Source: Erythrophleum ivorense
Taxonomy: Eukaryota; Streptophyta; Magnoliopsida; Fabales; Fabaceae
DNA: 64,000 nt
Reading direction: 5' to 3'
Assembly: GCA_026724425.1 (NCBI GenBank)
Contig: JAIUCV010000001.1
Coordinates: forward strand, 4,908,001-4,972,000
Positions 49,271 to 61,710 of the stretch are shown here, piece by piece. The position numbers were made by a program, and so were the translations under genes. Under the pieces are notes generated by a model. It ran no database searches, had not been told where the DNA came from, and saw only the letters and a list, made by a program, of their open reading frames with translations. Within the stretch, counting starts at the first letter, position 1. Each line of letters begins with the position of its first letter.

Positions 49271-50859
49271 TGTAACAAAAATATAAAAAATTATACTTAA
49301 ATTTAACGCTACAGTAAGGAAATTTAAATATACAAGCTAATGTAGGGTTGCAAAAGAATTAACTTGTATCCACTATCCTGATTGAAAATATCAGATAAAT
49401 TTATTTTCATTACTGTTTTTGAGTGGAAGTCATTATATATATATAACTAAACATCAAAGGATATAAAACATTACTTATACAATATATGTTCTACATAAAT
49501 ACTTATACACAACATACATTTCTATGAATATTTAGCATTTATACTTTAGAAAAAAAAAGATAGCAAACAATTTTAAAGAACTTAAATATTTAAAATAAGA
49601 TTTGAGCAATAACCTAATTACTCATTCACCTAAATATAAAGTTTTTGAATACTATTTCATGATTTTGTTGTAGAAATTATGATAATTTTTTTGGATGTAA
49701 AGGGAAAAAAAAGTTCAAGCAATAAATACTTTTACCTTGAAAATATTACGGGGTTAAGTTCGTATAACCGCATTTAAATAATTTCATATGTCAATCCACT
49801 TAATTAAGAATAATAGTCATGTGAAGATTGTAAGAGAAAAGTTGTGCAAGACAACTAACTAACATTACTCATGAACAACTATTGTAAATATCATAGATTA
49901 TAACAATCTAAAATTAAATGAAATAAAAAGAACTTAATACTTCAATTATTAAGTGAAATTTAGCAGCACAAGAATATAGATAATTTACAAAAGAAATTTA
50001 AATTCAAATCATTTCTGTAGGCATATATTGAAACAAACATGTATAGTCCTTTTCTAAGGGGATTTGTCACTAACTAAAGCTACAAATTAATACATGTCAT
50101 TAATTTGCAATAGTGATTTGTGATCATAATTGATCAGCACAATTTAATTTTCTTGAATATTTTGTCACCTCAAATGTATAAATTATGCATGCTGACACAA
50201 ATTAGGGCACAACCCCATGTGCCGTTTTCCCTACGCACTTAACAAATTCTTGCATTGTGCTCCTTCCTTCAACCGACACTTATATAAATAAGAAATTGGG
50301 TAGTAATATTAAATGGTAATGAAATTGGTTGTATTTATTCAATGAAGAAAATTCACTCCATTACAGGAAAAATATTATTCCACTTGTCGTTTTATTATTA
50401 TTAATAGGAATTAATTCTAATACATTACTTTCGCATTAGATGTGAAATTGACCTAGCTCCTGCCTTTGACAAACTAAAAACCTCACGGGCATTGCTTTAT
50501 TAGTCATCAGTGATTGAAAGTAGAGCGTCGGTGGTAAGCCAATGCTTGAGTTTTCTATTGTTGGAAAATTTTTTAAATGCTAATAAAATATTATTTGATG
50601 TTTTTAAATAATAGTTGATATCAATTCTCAAGTAAATTTGGTGAGTGGTTGTCAATTATAATATTATTTTTATCAATCCTTATATTGATATCATTATTTA
50701 ATTTTTTTTTATTTTCTTAATACTACAATCTAGTGATATTTAGATTAGTATGCATCCATCTATATTAATTTATCTTCTTTTTTTTCAAAAACAAGTTGTT
50801 CATTTATTAAACATTTTTTTAACAGTGCATTAACTATACTTTATGTGCAGTCCTTCATA

Positions 50860-51135
50860 TCTAGATTACTAGGTTTTTTAATTAAAATATAATAAGCATA
50901 TAATTTTTTATAATAACATAATAAGTATATGATATAACTAAAAAAACATATATTTATTTGTAAAAATTATATATTAATCATATTATTATTAAAAAATATT
51001 ATACTTATCATATTTTAATTAGAGAATCTCATTTTATATATATATATATATTTATTTATTTATTTGTAAAAATTATATATTAATCATATTATTATTAAAA
51101 AATATTATACTTATCATATTTTAATTAGAGAATCT

Positions 51136-51165
<30 letters not shown>
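50860..51165. mobile_element. AT-rich palindromic family B element with a duplicated right arm
   Basis: The left arm (50875-50935) reads TTAATTAAAATATAATAAGC..., and the right arm (about 50965-51032) is its reverse complement ending CTTATCATATTTTAATTAGA. The right arm plus adjoining (TA)n is then repeated as an apparently exact direct copy (see the tandem duplication at 50951-51162). Confidence 0.65.
50951..51162. repeat. Apparently exact tandem duplication, ~106-bp unit
   Basis: 50951-51056 and 51057-51162 match base for base through the non-TA portion, including TATTTGTAAAAATTATATAT and TAATTAGAGAATCTCATTTT. They differ only around the (TA)n junctions. Both units end in (TA)n, which suggests replication slippage or unequal exchange anchored in the microsatellite. 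Confidence 0.93.
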
Positions 51166-51171
<6 letters not shown>

Positions 51172-51201
51172 CATTAGTCTATCTTCAAAAAAATTACACT
51201 G

Positions 51202-51310
51202 CGGTTCGAATCCGCACTGAAAGAGGTGCTTACATTTAGTGCCCGACAGTGCTTCAAACAGGATTGCCTCCAGTGGAAAGATACCTGTGGGATACCCAAA
51301 AAAAAAAAAT
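51202..51310 (+). mobile_element. 5'-truncated tRNA-derived SINE with 8-bp TSD
   Basis: The insert begins CGGTTCGAATCCGCAC, a pol III B box/T-arm (GGTTCGAATCC), lacks the A-box half and ends in a run of A after GGGATACCC. The 8-mer TTACACTG flanks it at 51194-51201 and 51311-51318. Truncation at the 5' end with a poly-A tail and flanking duplication is the mark of LINE-driven retroposition. It is not a functional tRNA. Confidence 0.75.
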
Positions 51311-51399
51311 TTACACTGTTAGAATTTGAACTTTTATTGATTTGTCTAACAAAACATTACGTTATCACTTTCGTTACTAAGGTAAAATGATAAATATGG

Positions 51400-51694
51400 A
51401 AGTAAATTATATAACTTTTCTATTTTTTTTTAAATATGCATTTATATTTTTTTAAAATAAAATTTTTTTACACTTTAATCTAATTTTATATTTTTTTACC
51501 AAAATACTATGTATTTTAATTTTGTTTAGCTTAAGAAAATATATTTAAATTAATGGAAGATATTTTAGTCAAAAATTTAAAATTTTATTAAAGTGTAAAG
51601 CAATTTTTTCAATAACAATTTGTGTATATTTTAAAAGTAGAGAAAGGTATACATAATTTCAATAAAACTCAGAGAATGCCTATATAATTTACTT
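51400..51694. mobile_element. Mutator-like MITE, 295 bp, 9-bp TSD (8/9)
   Basis: It starts AAGTAAATTATATAAC and ends TATATAATTTACTT. The arms share TTTAAATATGCA-like sequence and its inverse TGTATATTTTAAAA, and TTTACACTTTAAT near the centre. Flanks are TAAATATGG (51391-51399) and TAAATATGA (51695-51703). The ends are the same as in the 27046 element. It is non-coding. Confidence 0.78.
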
Positions 51695-52696
51695 TAAATA
51701 TGATAATATTGGAGGAGTAACTAAATCATTATTGGTGTTTTGGTTTTTACCCAAAAAATAATATTGCAGTCTAAATAGGATATCTGTATATGATGCCATA
51801 GAAGTTTAATTTTTTTTAATTCTTTTTGTAATTGATAATTGTTGTATAGTTAAAATTATATCTGATCAATTGAAGGAAAAACATTTTTTTAATGAAAAAA
51901 CAAAATGATGAGAAGGTTTGTTGAGAATTGAACTCTGTACATGGCATGTGAAGTCAAAACACAAGCACATACCAGTTGTATTTTGTACGTATAGGCGGGT
52001 TGAAAAATATTAATAAAAACAAAATAAAATATTGTACTTTTGCTCTGCCTTGTTGTGGCATGCATCAACTTAAAAATTCTTCATTCCTGGTATATTGACG
52101 CTATTTTTATTTTTATTTGAAAATAAATATCATATTTGTATGAATTCTTCGAAAGGAACCAAAATTAAGAAACGTGAGAGGATGAAATGTCAATCCAAAA
52201 CACGTTTAGGGAAAAAAAAACACTTGAAGAATGTGATAGGCTAAGTAACGCCATTTTAGGATGATTTCTTGCCATCAATAATGCCTTGAATTATACTTAT
52301 TTTTATTAAATTTCAAAAAAATTTAAATAAAAATGAATATTTAAAATAAAAAACCCCAGTGTTTTTTGGTGTTAAAATTTTCTAAAGTTTGTTATTATAA
52401 AATTTTTAGTTCAAAAAATAAATAAATAAAGTGTAAAAATGTATAAAAAAATTTATTTATTTTATTACTCTTTCTTTTCTCTCTTCCCTCTCCATACTTT
52501 ACAAAAATTTTAAGAAACTTTTGAAGAACCAAGTTATAGTCAACTAACTAGGAGATTAATGGTGGCTTCTATCTTACATTTATAGTGACTAAAGCCTAAC
52601 AATTGGGCTCTTCCAAATTGAATAGGTGTTTGAACTAATTATTATTACTAATATTTTTTATATTTTGGTTGAAGAAGAAGTCTTCCGGAAGAAAGA

Positions 52697-52879
52697 GATT
52701 CAAAGAGTGCAACCCAAGTTAGTTAAAGAAATAAAGGATGAATGAGAGGCACAGTGCACTACCACACACAAAATACAAACACACGCTCTCTCTCTCTCTC
52801 TCTCCATTGCCTTTTTAGAGAGAGAAAGGAAGAGTGATTTTGAAGGGATTGATTCAAAGAGTACAACTCAAGTTAATTT
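52697..52879. repeat. Pair of ~29-bp direct repeats around a (CT)n tract
   Basis: GATTCAAAGAGTGCAACCC... at 52697 and GATTCAAAGAGTACAACTC... at 52851 match over about 29 bp with about four differences. Between them lie (CT)n at 52785-52804 and an AGAGAGAAAGG stretch complementary to it. Confidence 0.75.
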
Positions 52880-54609
52880 ATTTATTTTTTATTTTAAAAA
52901 ACAAAGAGTAAAAGGAAAAAGACAGAGTAGTGAATGAGGACCATCATTTTTATTAGGCCCAATACCAAACACGCGTCAGTTGTGCGGTCACTTTTGGGCA
53001 AACCTTTCCCTTTTTTTTTTTAATCCCCTTTTCCTTTTATTTTTTCTTTCTTTAAAAAAAATTATAAAAGTTGCAACTTATATCAATACTAAATTCCAAA
53101 TTAATTATGATAATTTGCAGGAAATTTTTAATATCACTTATTACAAGTAAAAAGAAAATCAATAAAAACATATAATAAATCTAATATCTTAAATTTGATA
53201 TACTGACAAATTCCATGTAATAAATTCTTATTAGTTTAAAGCATTTATTTTAAGTGCTTAATATATCTAACATTTTTCATTATTTGTAATAATTTGTGTC
53301 TTTTTTTATTAAAACAAAAAAATTAGGGGTGGCTCACTATGGAGTAGGAACTTGGGATTTAGCTTGAATTGGAATTTAACCAAACAAGAGGTTAAAATTG
53401 CATGCATAATGATGCTCTTTGACCATCCTTATTTTCAAACTCAACTATCAAGACTGCCTCAAAATATCCATCTAGTTAAACACCAAACTAAATAGGGCTT
53501 TTGCCTAAATTCAACTTTATATATATATATATATATATGTGTACCAATCCATCCATAAAAACATTTATAAATATTGTGAAATTATATGAGTATTTTTCAT
53601 TCATATGTCAAACTTTTAATATAAATTTTGTGAAAGAATAATAATATAGAATACTTTAACGAATATTTTTTTATCATTTGATTTGCTTCCATTTATAACG
53701 TTTAATGAATAAGATACATTATATTATATATATTTACTTTCTACATTTATTGAATTAAATCACATAATACATAACCATACAATAAGTCATTAAATAAATA
53801 CAAGAATAGAGAAAATTTTCAAAGTATGAAAACATGCATCCATCATACACATAAGAGTAATAATCTTATTTTTCCGTGAACATTCATTAGTTATGAAACA
53901 ATAAATATTAAATATGATCAAATATAAAATAATATTTTATCTATTTTAATAGAATTATTGCTGATTCATACCGATTAATCACACAAAAATTAAATTAATT
54001 CTTATTAATTATGAAATAAATTAACATTTAAATAATTATTTAATAAAATATTATTATATATTTAATAAATAATTACGTTATAAGTAAAGAACATAGTATT
54101 CATAGAAATATAAAATCATCATTCTATATATAGTTGCGAACATCAATGAAAATTACTCGTGTCTTGTATGTTAATTTTTGTTTTCAATTGTATATATATA
54201 TATATATATAGGCCAATTTGGACGTTTTAAGAGCATTTTTTTAAGATAATTTTAAGAGCACCTTTCTCTCATTGATTACTACATTAAAAAAAAAAAAGGT
54301 ATTTCTAAATGTTTGTATGTTAATTTGAAATTCAGCGATACATTTAAAATCTAGTAGGATCGATTTTGATTGGAAATGTGAAATTCAAAGGCATATATAT
54401 ATATATATATATTTATAGCACTAAAAAATTCAATATTACTGATATTTATATTTTAATAAATAAGAGACTCTCACATTAAAGTTTGGGATTCAATTTAACC
54501 ATTATTTTAAATTAAATTATATGAATTAATCAAAATAAATAAACAAATTATGTAATGAAATATAAATAGAAGTAATATCCAACATTCAATATTATATAAG
54601 TATTGAAAA

Positions 54610-54611
<2 letters not shown>

Positions 54612-54642
<31 letters not shown>
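54612..54642. repeat. (TA)n microsatellite
   Basis: About 15 AT units in AT-rich DNA. Shorter ones lie at 53518-53538, 54190-54210 and 54394-54412. Confidence 0.9.
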
Positions 54643-54646
<4 letters not shown>

Positions 54647-56690
54647 GCCAATATTGGAGTTTACAACAGTCACGGAGAATCATGCGGACTAATTGTTCGT
54701 GGGGTTACTTCTAATTTTATTCTTGAAAAATTTCAACCTTCAATTAGGTTGGATGCCAAATATGCTCATATTCAGTACACTCATATTTGATTCTGATTTT
54801 ATTCGTTTTTAATATAATTTTACATATTTGTCAACTTGGAATTGATGAACCAAAAATGTGAATAAGTGCATCGTTGTAATAAAATCACAACAAGTAGCAT
54901 AAGAATATATTTAAGTTTTAAAAAAAATATATAAAGATTAACACTTATCTATATTCTTAATAACATAAGAATTTTAACAAATATGACCTCAATGTAACTT
55001 TTAAAAGATTTGAGTTGTTTAAAATATAGACCATAACCATATTATTATAGAAACTTTTTTTTTAATTTGGTTTATATTGGAATTTAAATACAATTTTTTT
55101 TAGTTTTATAAACAGTTCTAACATTACTGAGTCAATCTCATTAATAATACAATAAATCTTTAAAACCTAAAAAATGAATATCAATTAATTAGGATACATT
55201 GATAATATTCAACGAATGTTTGGGGAAAATGATGATATTAATTTAAGTTTGGCAGGGATTGAAAAGAAAACTTCCTCTGTGGAAGGTTGATCCCAATGCC
55301 CCTGGTTTTTGTATGTCAAAAAGATTACAAGTTGTAACTCAAATGGAAACGTACTCCATTTTTTTGAGCCTTTGTTAGTAATTTCTAAATTTTAAATTGC
55401 AAAATTAACAAACGTAATTAACATAATTAATTCTTTTAGATAGAAAGAAATAATTTCATTATTCCTATCCACATAAGATGAAAACTTGTTTGATATACTG
55501 AATTAAAAGAAATAGAAAGAAAGATAAAAAAAAAAGTTAATTTTGTGGATAAACAATAATTTTTATATTCTCATTACACTATTGAATAATAATATAATAA
55601 TAAATATAACAAAAAATATAATAGAATAAAAATTCCTTTTTATACTCATACCAAATGAGCTCTTGAGAATTAAATTTTTGAATAATTAGCACAAAAAAAG
55701 GACTGAAATGAAATAAGAAAAAGCAATAATACACGTAACAAGATTTAAAAAAACCAGGTGTCGAGTTCTTGATGTACCAAGGCATTTTCCGGAATGATAA
55801 AAATAGTAAAACTTGCTGGATCATCCATACAGGAAATTATGGAGAAAAATCCAAATTTATTTTGGAAGGATTTGTTCACAAATATAGCTTCATTCAAAAA
55901 GGAAACAAAAAAATAAAATGAATATATAGAATTTCAATTATTCGGTTCCAAATTGGAGAGTGATATGGGCGTGAGCTGTTTTTTTTTGAAAATATAAAAA
56001 AGGTAGACGCGTAGTCACCATATCCAAGTTACCACACTCAGCGTAGAATACAGAACAATCCATTGCCCCGCTTGCCTGTCAGCCTTCCAGATTATTGACG
56101 TTGAGGATTTCCGGTGGGCGTCACGCGCTTCGAGGAACGTCACAAACTCTGACTTTTCACATTCATCTTCCTCTCTTTCTTTTTCTTTGTCAGTGCCTTC
56201 CTACTACTTTTTTTCACAAACCAGAAGCTGCAAAATTAACTGAAAGCTTTGAACTAATACGGAATCCAAGAAATGAAGCAGCAGCCTTCAATATCCCTCC
56301 CACTTCAAATCCCATTATTACTATTATTATTGAAATTAAATCTTTTATAATTATATAATTAAAATAAATAAATAAATATTATGTTATATTAAAAATGTTA
56401 AGACCAAGGATACATCATATGTGACATTAATCTTCAATACCCAATATTATACTAAAATTAAGATTACAAACAAATCTCTACACAAAAACAAAATATATTG
56501 AAAGAAATATGAGTTGTGGAAAAAGAATAATGGAGCGGTGATAATGCGTGAATGGAGGTAGAGAGGGTTGGGGGTGAGGGACCCGTGGGTAATGAGAGGA
56601 GAGAGAAAGCCTTCAACATCACGACAGTGATGGCATAGTAAAAGACAGCTAGCATTGAAGAAGGAGCCGCACCTACCAGTGCCCATCACA

Positions 56691-57733
56691 TTCTCTCACT
56701 TCCTCCTCCTTCTTAAACCACTTCCCCTTTTAAGCCCTTTCTCACTTCCTCTCTCCTTTCAAAACTCTCCTTATCTCTCTCTCCCCAAACTTCAGACACT
56801 CAGACACAGTCTGCTTTATCATGAGCCTCTAGGACTACTCTTCTCTCTGTGTCTCTGCAAAGCAAAGCAACCTCTTCTACTTCTCAGGTTCATGCATCTC
56901 TGCATTTTCCTTTTCATTTTCAGCCTCCAAGTTGGTGGTTCACTGCCAGAATTTGAGTGTCGGCGCACCCTCATTTCTGGATTTTCTGCTTGTTTGTTTC
57001 CCGACAAAATTTTTGAAACGGGAAATTAAAAGAAAGAAAAAAAAATTTTGTTTTAAGATGTTGGACTTCAATTCAATTTTTTTATACCGACGTTTTTATT
57101 ATATACAATTCTAATTCTCTTATCCGTTTGTTATATGCAGGATTTCAATATTTTGAAACTTTGTAACTTATAAAAAAGTTCTGCCCAACAATTAACCTCC
57201 GTTGAAGGACAAGGTTAGTTCTCAAATTTTTATAAAATGTACAGATTTCTTTTTATTTTAATAAAAGTTAAAAATAAAAGAATAAAAAATTAATTTTTAA
57301 GATAAAATAAAACTAAATTAGAGCTGTTGGTGATACCTCCAGCTGTAAATAACATCCGCAATGTGTCGGCTGCGCCTTTTGAAACTTGCTTTCGTATCCT
57401 AAAATCTTCAATTTCGGGTTTGGAATTATAAATAATGTAAATCCGGGATTTACCTTTTTTGAACTTTTTTTTTTATATTGTTAAAAAACTATATCTCCAT
57501 AATTGGAGAAAATGATTTTTTTTTTTAAAACGACTTTTGTGGATGAGGCCAATATGCGCCACGCGGTTCCATGCGCTGCGCTGGCTTCATCATTGAGTGA
57601 TTGCCTTTTGTCGTGGCCCGCCGATATGGGCGCCTTGTAATAACGATTCAAAAACCATAATTAAGATGAAAACTGCTCTCTTTGTCTTCTTTCCGTTTTT
57701 TTCTCTAATTTTTTTTTGCTCGAATTTTCTCAG
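56691..57733 (+). promoter_or_regulatory. 5' leader region of the GATA gene with a probable 5'UTR intron
   Basis: A CT-rich stretch (about 56690-56880) resembles a plant transcription start and leader. Just upstream of the coding region, a pyrimidine tract ends TTTTCTCAG at 57733, a strong acceptor. Candidate donors are CAG|GTTCAT (GT at 56888) and AAG|GTTAGT (GT at 57214). If spliced, the ATG at 57716 is intronic and translation begins at 57767. With the nearer leader exon, a three-codon upstream reading frame (ATG at 56821, Met-Ser-Leu-stop) could be present. All of this is motif-based inference. Confidence 0.45.
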
Positions 57734-57766
57734 GAAAATTTCCAGATATACAGAAACAGAGCGAAA

Positions 57767-58984
57767 ATGATGGGACCCAATTTCATGGATGAGATAGACT
57801 GCGGCAGCTTCTTCGACCACATTGAGGATTTTCTCGATTTCCCCCCTGAAGATGTCGACGCGGCCGCCTTGCCGGCCACCGCCGCGAATTGTAACTCGTT
57901 TCCTAGCATCTGGCCCGGCGACTCCAACTCCTTTCCCGGCTCCGACTCGGTTTTCTCCGGCAACACCGGGTCGGACATCTCGGCGGAGCTCTCAGTTCCG
58001 GTGAGTTTCCGGTGCCCACTCCCATAGGAGTATATTCATATATTCTATTTTCAATTTGAAAACTTTGGGATATATATTCACTCAACTTTAAGTGATTGTG
58101 CTTGCTCGCTTCAACTTCACGAGTTGGTGAAAATATCTGTTTAAAATTTGAACAGTATTTTAATTTGTAAAAGAAATTAAGAACATCGCTAAATGGAATT
58201 ATGCTTGTCGCAGTATGAAGACATTGTGCACATGGAATGGCTTTCAAACTTTATGGAGGACTCATTCTCTGGTGGAAGCCTCACCATGAAAAAAGTGGAG
58301 CCATCTTGCATCACCAATAACGACTCAGCACACAACCAATTCCAGACATCAAGCCCTGTCTCTGTCCTCGAAAGCAGCAGTTCCTGCTCTGGGGAGAAGC
58401 TGGTGATGGCGCCACCTCGAAGCCCGCCGGAAATGGTTGTCCCTGTGCCTTGTGGTGGTCGTGCACGCAGCAAGCGTCCACGCCCGGCCACTTTCAAGCC
58501 TCGTCCTGCTATGCAACTAATTTCCCCTGCATCCTCCGTTTGTGAAAACACACAGCGAAATTCGGATTGTGAGAATTTCGCGGAGTCTCATCCAGTGGTC
58601 AAGATACCGAAACAAGCTTCTGGGGAGCACAAAAAGAAGAAGAAGATCAAATTGTCATTTCCATTAGGTCCTGCTGATACGAATCAGCAGAATGTATCAT
58701 CACAAGCAGTGAGGAAATGTATGCATTGTGAGATAACTAAGACACCACAATGGAGGGCAGGGCCAATGGGACCAAAAACCCTATGCAATGCTTGTGGGGT
58801 TCGCTACAAATCAGGGAGGCTATTCCCAGAATACAGACCAGCTGCTAGTCCAACTTTTTGCCCATCCGTGCACTCCAATTCCCATAAGAAGGTGCTTGAA
58901 ATGAGAACCAAAACATCCCATTCAGCTGCCTCACCAGAGCTCATTCCAAACACTAACAGCAGCCTTACCCTGGAATACATATGA
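57767..58984 (+). CDS. GATA5: GATA zinc-finger transcription factor, GATA5-like
   Basis: Exons 57767-58000 and 58214-58984 join in phase 0 (CCG|GTGAG ... TCGCAG|TAT) to give 334 aa, close to Arabidopsis GATA5 (about 339 aa). Exon 1 encodes an acidic N-terminus (FMDEIDCGSFFDHIEDFLDF). The junction reads SVP|YEDIVHMEWLSNFMEDSFS, a signature of the GATA5/6/7/12 group. A basic run (EHKKKKKIK) precedes the single class IV zinc finger: C247-x2-C250-x18-C269-x2-C272, with TPQWRAGPMGPKTLCNACG and the basic tail RYKSGRLFPEYRPA. The 18-residue loop is the plant type. The protein should act in the nucleus, binding WGATAR sites. An in-frame ATG at 57716 would add 17 residues but lies before a likely splice acceptor, so I start at the MetMet at 57767. 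The exact orthologue within the GATA5/6/7/12 group is uncertain. Confidence 0.92.
58001..58213 (+). other. Intron 1 (coding) of the GATA gene
   Basis: A 213-bp GT-AG intron, AT-rich with GTGAGT donor and CGCAG acceptor. Nothing notable is inside. Confidence 0.9.
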
Positions 58985-61710
58985 AGTGAAGGAGAAAGGA
59001 ATGATCCTAGACCTTATCTAGAGTTATGTCAGTTTTATTATTGATATTTCATTTCTTTGTTCATTGGTTTTTTGTACAGGGATGGAATGGGTGGGGGGAA
59101 TAGGATCAATAGATGATGGTGATTGATCACCATATTTTAGCTATTAGAGGAGGATTGTAATGAGAACTGATAAAAAAGGGTAGAGATATCACATTATGCA
59201 AGTTAAAAGGGTAGAGTTTTAGGTCTGGTAATTTTAGGTGTTGAGGTTACTATGAGTTGGAGTCTTGTTGTCTCTTTTTTTTTTTTTTCTGTATTCTTTT
59301 CATTTTTTTTCCTTCTAAAAAATCCTCTCTCTGGGAATTCTTTTTGCAGTTCCATTTGTAGCAAAACTTTTGAGTTCAGTAAGGAGCCTTATATTTTGTT
59401 ATGCCTCATTTTCATCTTTTCAATCAGTCCCTTTTGTTCTGCTTATGTCCTTTCGAACGTATTGTTGAGTACCACTTGATGATGAAGTCAATCAGAAACA
59501 GAAGTTCTTGATGACTTGTAACTAACCAGAACAATATTCTTTGCTAAGTTCCTTCTCTTGCGCAATTAAATGAGAAATTTAAGTGTATACAATGTACTAA
59601 TTGGCTATTCAAAAAGTCAATGAACACTCGTCACGGGAAGTGTTTTTCGTGGAAGAGTCTTATGACATTTATTTTGATGAATTTTTATTGAATTTTTTGT
59701 ACTGGTTGACTGCGCAAAAATTGTGCTGAAGAGTTTTTTCAATTAAACTGTCTAGTTTAGGAGGTGATGCTAAAATTGATGATGAATTATAGCTAAGTAG
59801 TAAAGTCTTTTTTATATTTACCAGAAGAAAAAAAGGTAAAATTTTGTATCAAATCCATGCTTTGACGAGGGATACACAGGTTTAGAAACAAAGAAATGGT
59901 TTGATATCTGCACTAAAAACAAAACTGATAGAGATGGAAGAAGGGGAGAGAGAGAATAATGATTATTATTGGTAAAACTCATCTTCATGCCTTGAAAGGT
60001 CAGAACAATGCTTACATATATAGATCTAATTATCACTTTGTGGCACTTTCAAGACAATTTGGCGACATGTCATGATCTCCTTCTCACCTTTATAACCAAA
60101 CAATACATAAAAATCATGATTCTGCTGTTAAACCCATGGATTGCATCAATCATTTCTGCTATTTAATTTTTTTTTTAACCACTCTGCCAATAAGAGTAGA
60201 CTTAATTGATAAACATCATTTAATTACATTACCGTGTGCCATTCTTTAAAATTATAGATGAGGAAATCAGACCGAACCAGGTAGTCAAATTAAAAATTGA
60301 TAAATTGGTTTTGGTTTTAATTCATTAGGCCCTAAAAATTGTCGAGCGAAAAATTAGTCAAATTAATAAAAAAATATAAAAATCAGGTAATTTGCATTGA
60401 ACCAATTAAAAATTATTATTTTTTGTTTAAATTAAAATTTCACATTCTATAGTAAAGATTTAAGATATTTATTAGATTCTACTCAACCCATTTTATATAA
60501 CTTTGTTGTCATAGATAAATACTTTATCTAACATTTATACTTTTAAATATTATTTTACAATATATGTATCAATTTAATTATAAAATATTATATATATATT
60601 TATACCTTTTTATACATATTTTAAAAAATAATTCGATCTCAATCCAATCACAATTAAATTATTAAATTATAAACCACTTCTTATTTGAATTCAGTAATTG
60701 GTATAATTTTTAAAATATTATTTAAAACCGAAACAACATGTGTATTTTTGGGGAAATAGACAAAAAGATGAAGACATCGCCCATGTTTTAAGTAATGGTT
60801 TGATCATAACTGCTACGATAAAGACATTTAAAAAGACAAAACCTTTGTCCTTCCTCCTACCCCTTTTTGTGTTGATATGTGCTGCGATTGCCAACACGAC
60901 TCCTTGAGTGAGCTTACTGAACAGGGCCATGTTGTGGTTGCTATACGTGCAGGAATGGGGTCAATTTCATCACCAACTTCGTAGGTCTAACTAACATCTT
61001 CTAGTATAAATCTGCCTTTGGGTTTTCTTTCAAACTAGGGTAGGTTCTTACAACTGTGAGAGCAACTTGTTTCCAACTCTGAAAATACAAAATTAAATGC
61101 ATAATAATTAGTCTTCCCCTTCCTTTTTCTGCTATTATAAATCATATTGTTTATCTTCTAAGTCTCTCTTACTACACTAATATCTTTTATATATAAAAGA
61201 GGAGATATAATTGGTATTTCTAAAAATTTTAGCAAAAAAATTCTTAAATGTGAGATATTACTCATTTTTAGATAATATTAACAAGAGGAAAATGTTATCA
61301 AATGACTCATTAATAATCTAATGCTTGCCTAGAATCTTTTCCCATCTAAGCTACATTTTATCTTTTGGGCCTTAGTTGGGCTCTATTAATGCGCACTAAA
61401 TTTTTTAGTCCGGTGAGGATTTTTTTGAAAAATGATTAGACTGTCTTTCCAAAAAAGGCCCAAATGATTAGACTTAGAAACATCCGCAAAAAATTGTTGA
61501 AACAAAGCCCAATTAAAGAGTAGGGTACAAGCAAGTGTGAGGTCTGAAACTCCAGAGGTCCCAGAAGTTAATAGGATTAAGTCTATAAGCTCGCCTAGCT
61601 TCTCAGTGTTTACCATAATTATTTTATATTTATTTCTAGATCTTTTAAAGATAATTATGAATATGAATTTTAAAAATAAACCCACAACCCCCCATTTCTT
61701 AGTTTAAAAG
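58985..61710. other. GATA 3'UTR and AT-rich intergenic DNA
   Basis: The first ~250 bp after the GATA stop are probably 3'UTR, G- and T-rich; no canonical AATAAA was seen. Beyond about 59300 no gene was recognised. Open frames at 59252, 59818 (-), 60718 (-) and 61386 (-) lack any family signature. Confidence 0.5.

Larger units (their letters stand above)
36240..56690. other. Gene-free, repeat-rich intergenic region (~20 kb)
   Basis: No exon of a recognisable protein was found on either strand. The region is AT-rich with many fold-back elements (listed singly), (TA)n runs (43575-43605, 46099-46125, 48597-48617, 51141-51169, 53518-53538, 54190-54210, 54394-54412, 54612-54642), a truncated SINE at 51202 and two GC-richer islands (44885-45355, 47490-48075). 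CACGTG motifs also occur at 42831 and 43445. Confidence 0.6.

Noticed and set aside
51199..51220. Possible tRNA gene (perfect T-arm GCGGTTCGAATCCGC)
   Set aside because: There is no D-arm, anticodon arm or acceptor stem, and the poly-A end with TTACACTG flanks shows a truncated SINE.
57716..57766. Upstream in-frame ATG for the GATA protein
   Set aside because: It lies before a strong splice acceptor at 57733, so it is probably intronic. The MetMet at 57767 fits the family N-terminus.
57903..58551. Minus-strand frames of 114 and 120 codons
   Set aside because: They are antisense shadows of the GATA exons and intron, with no domain.
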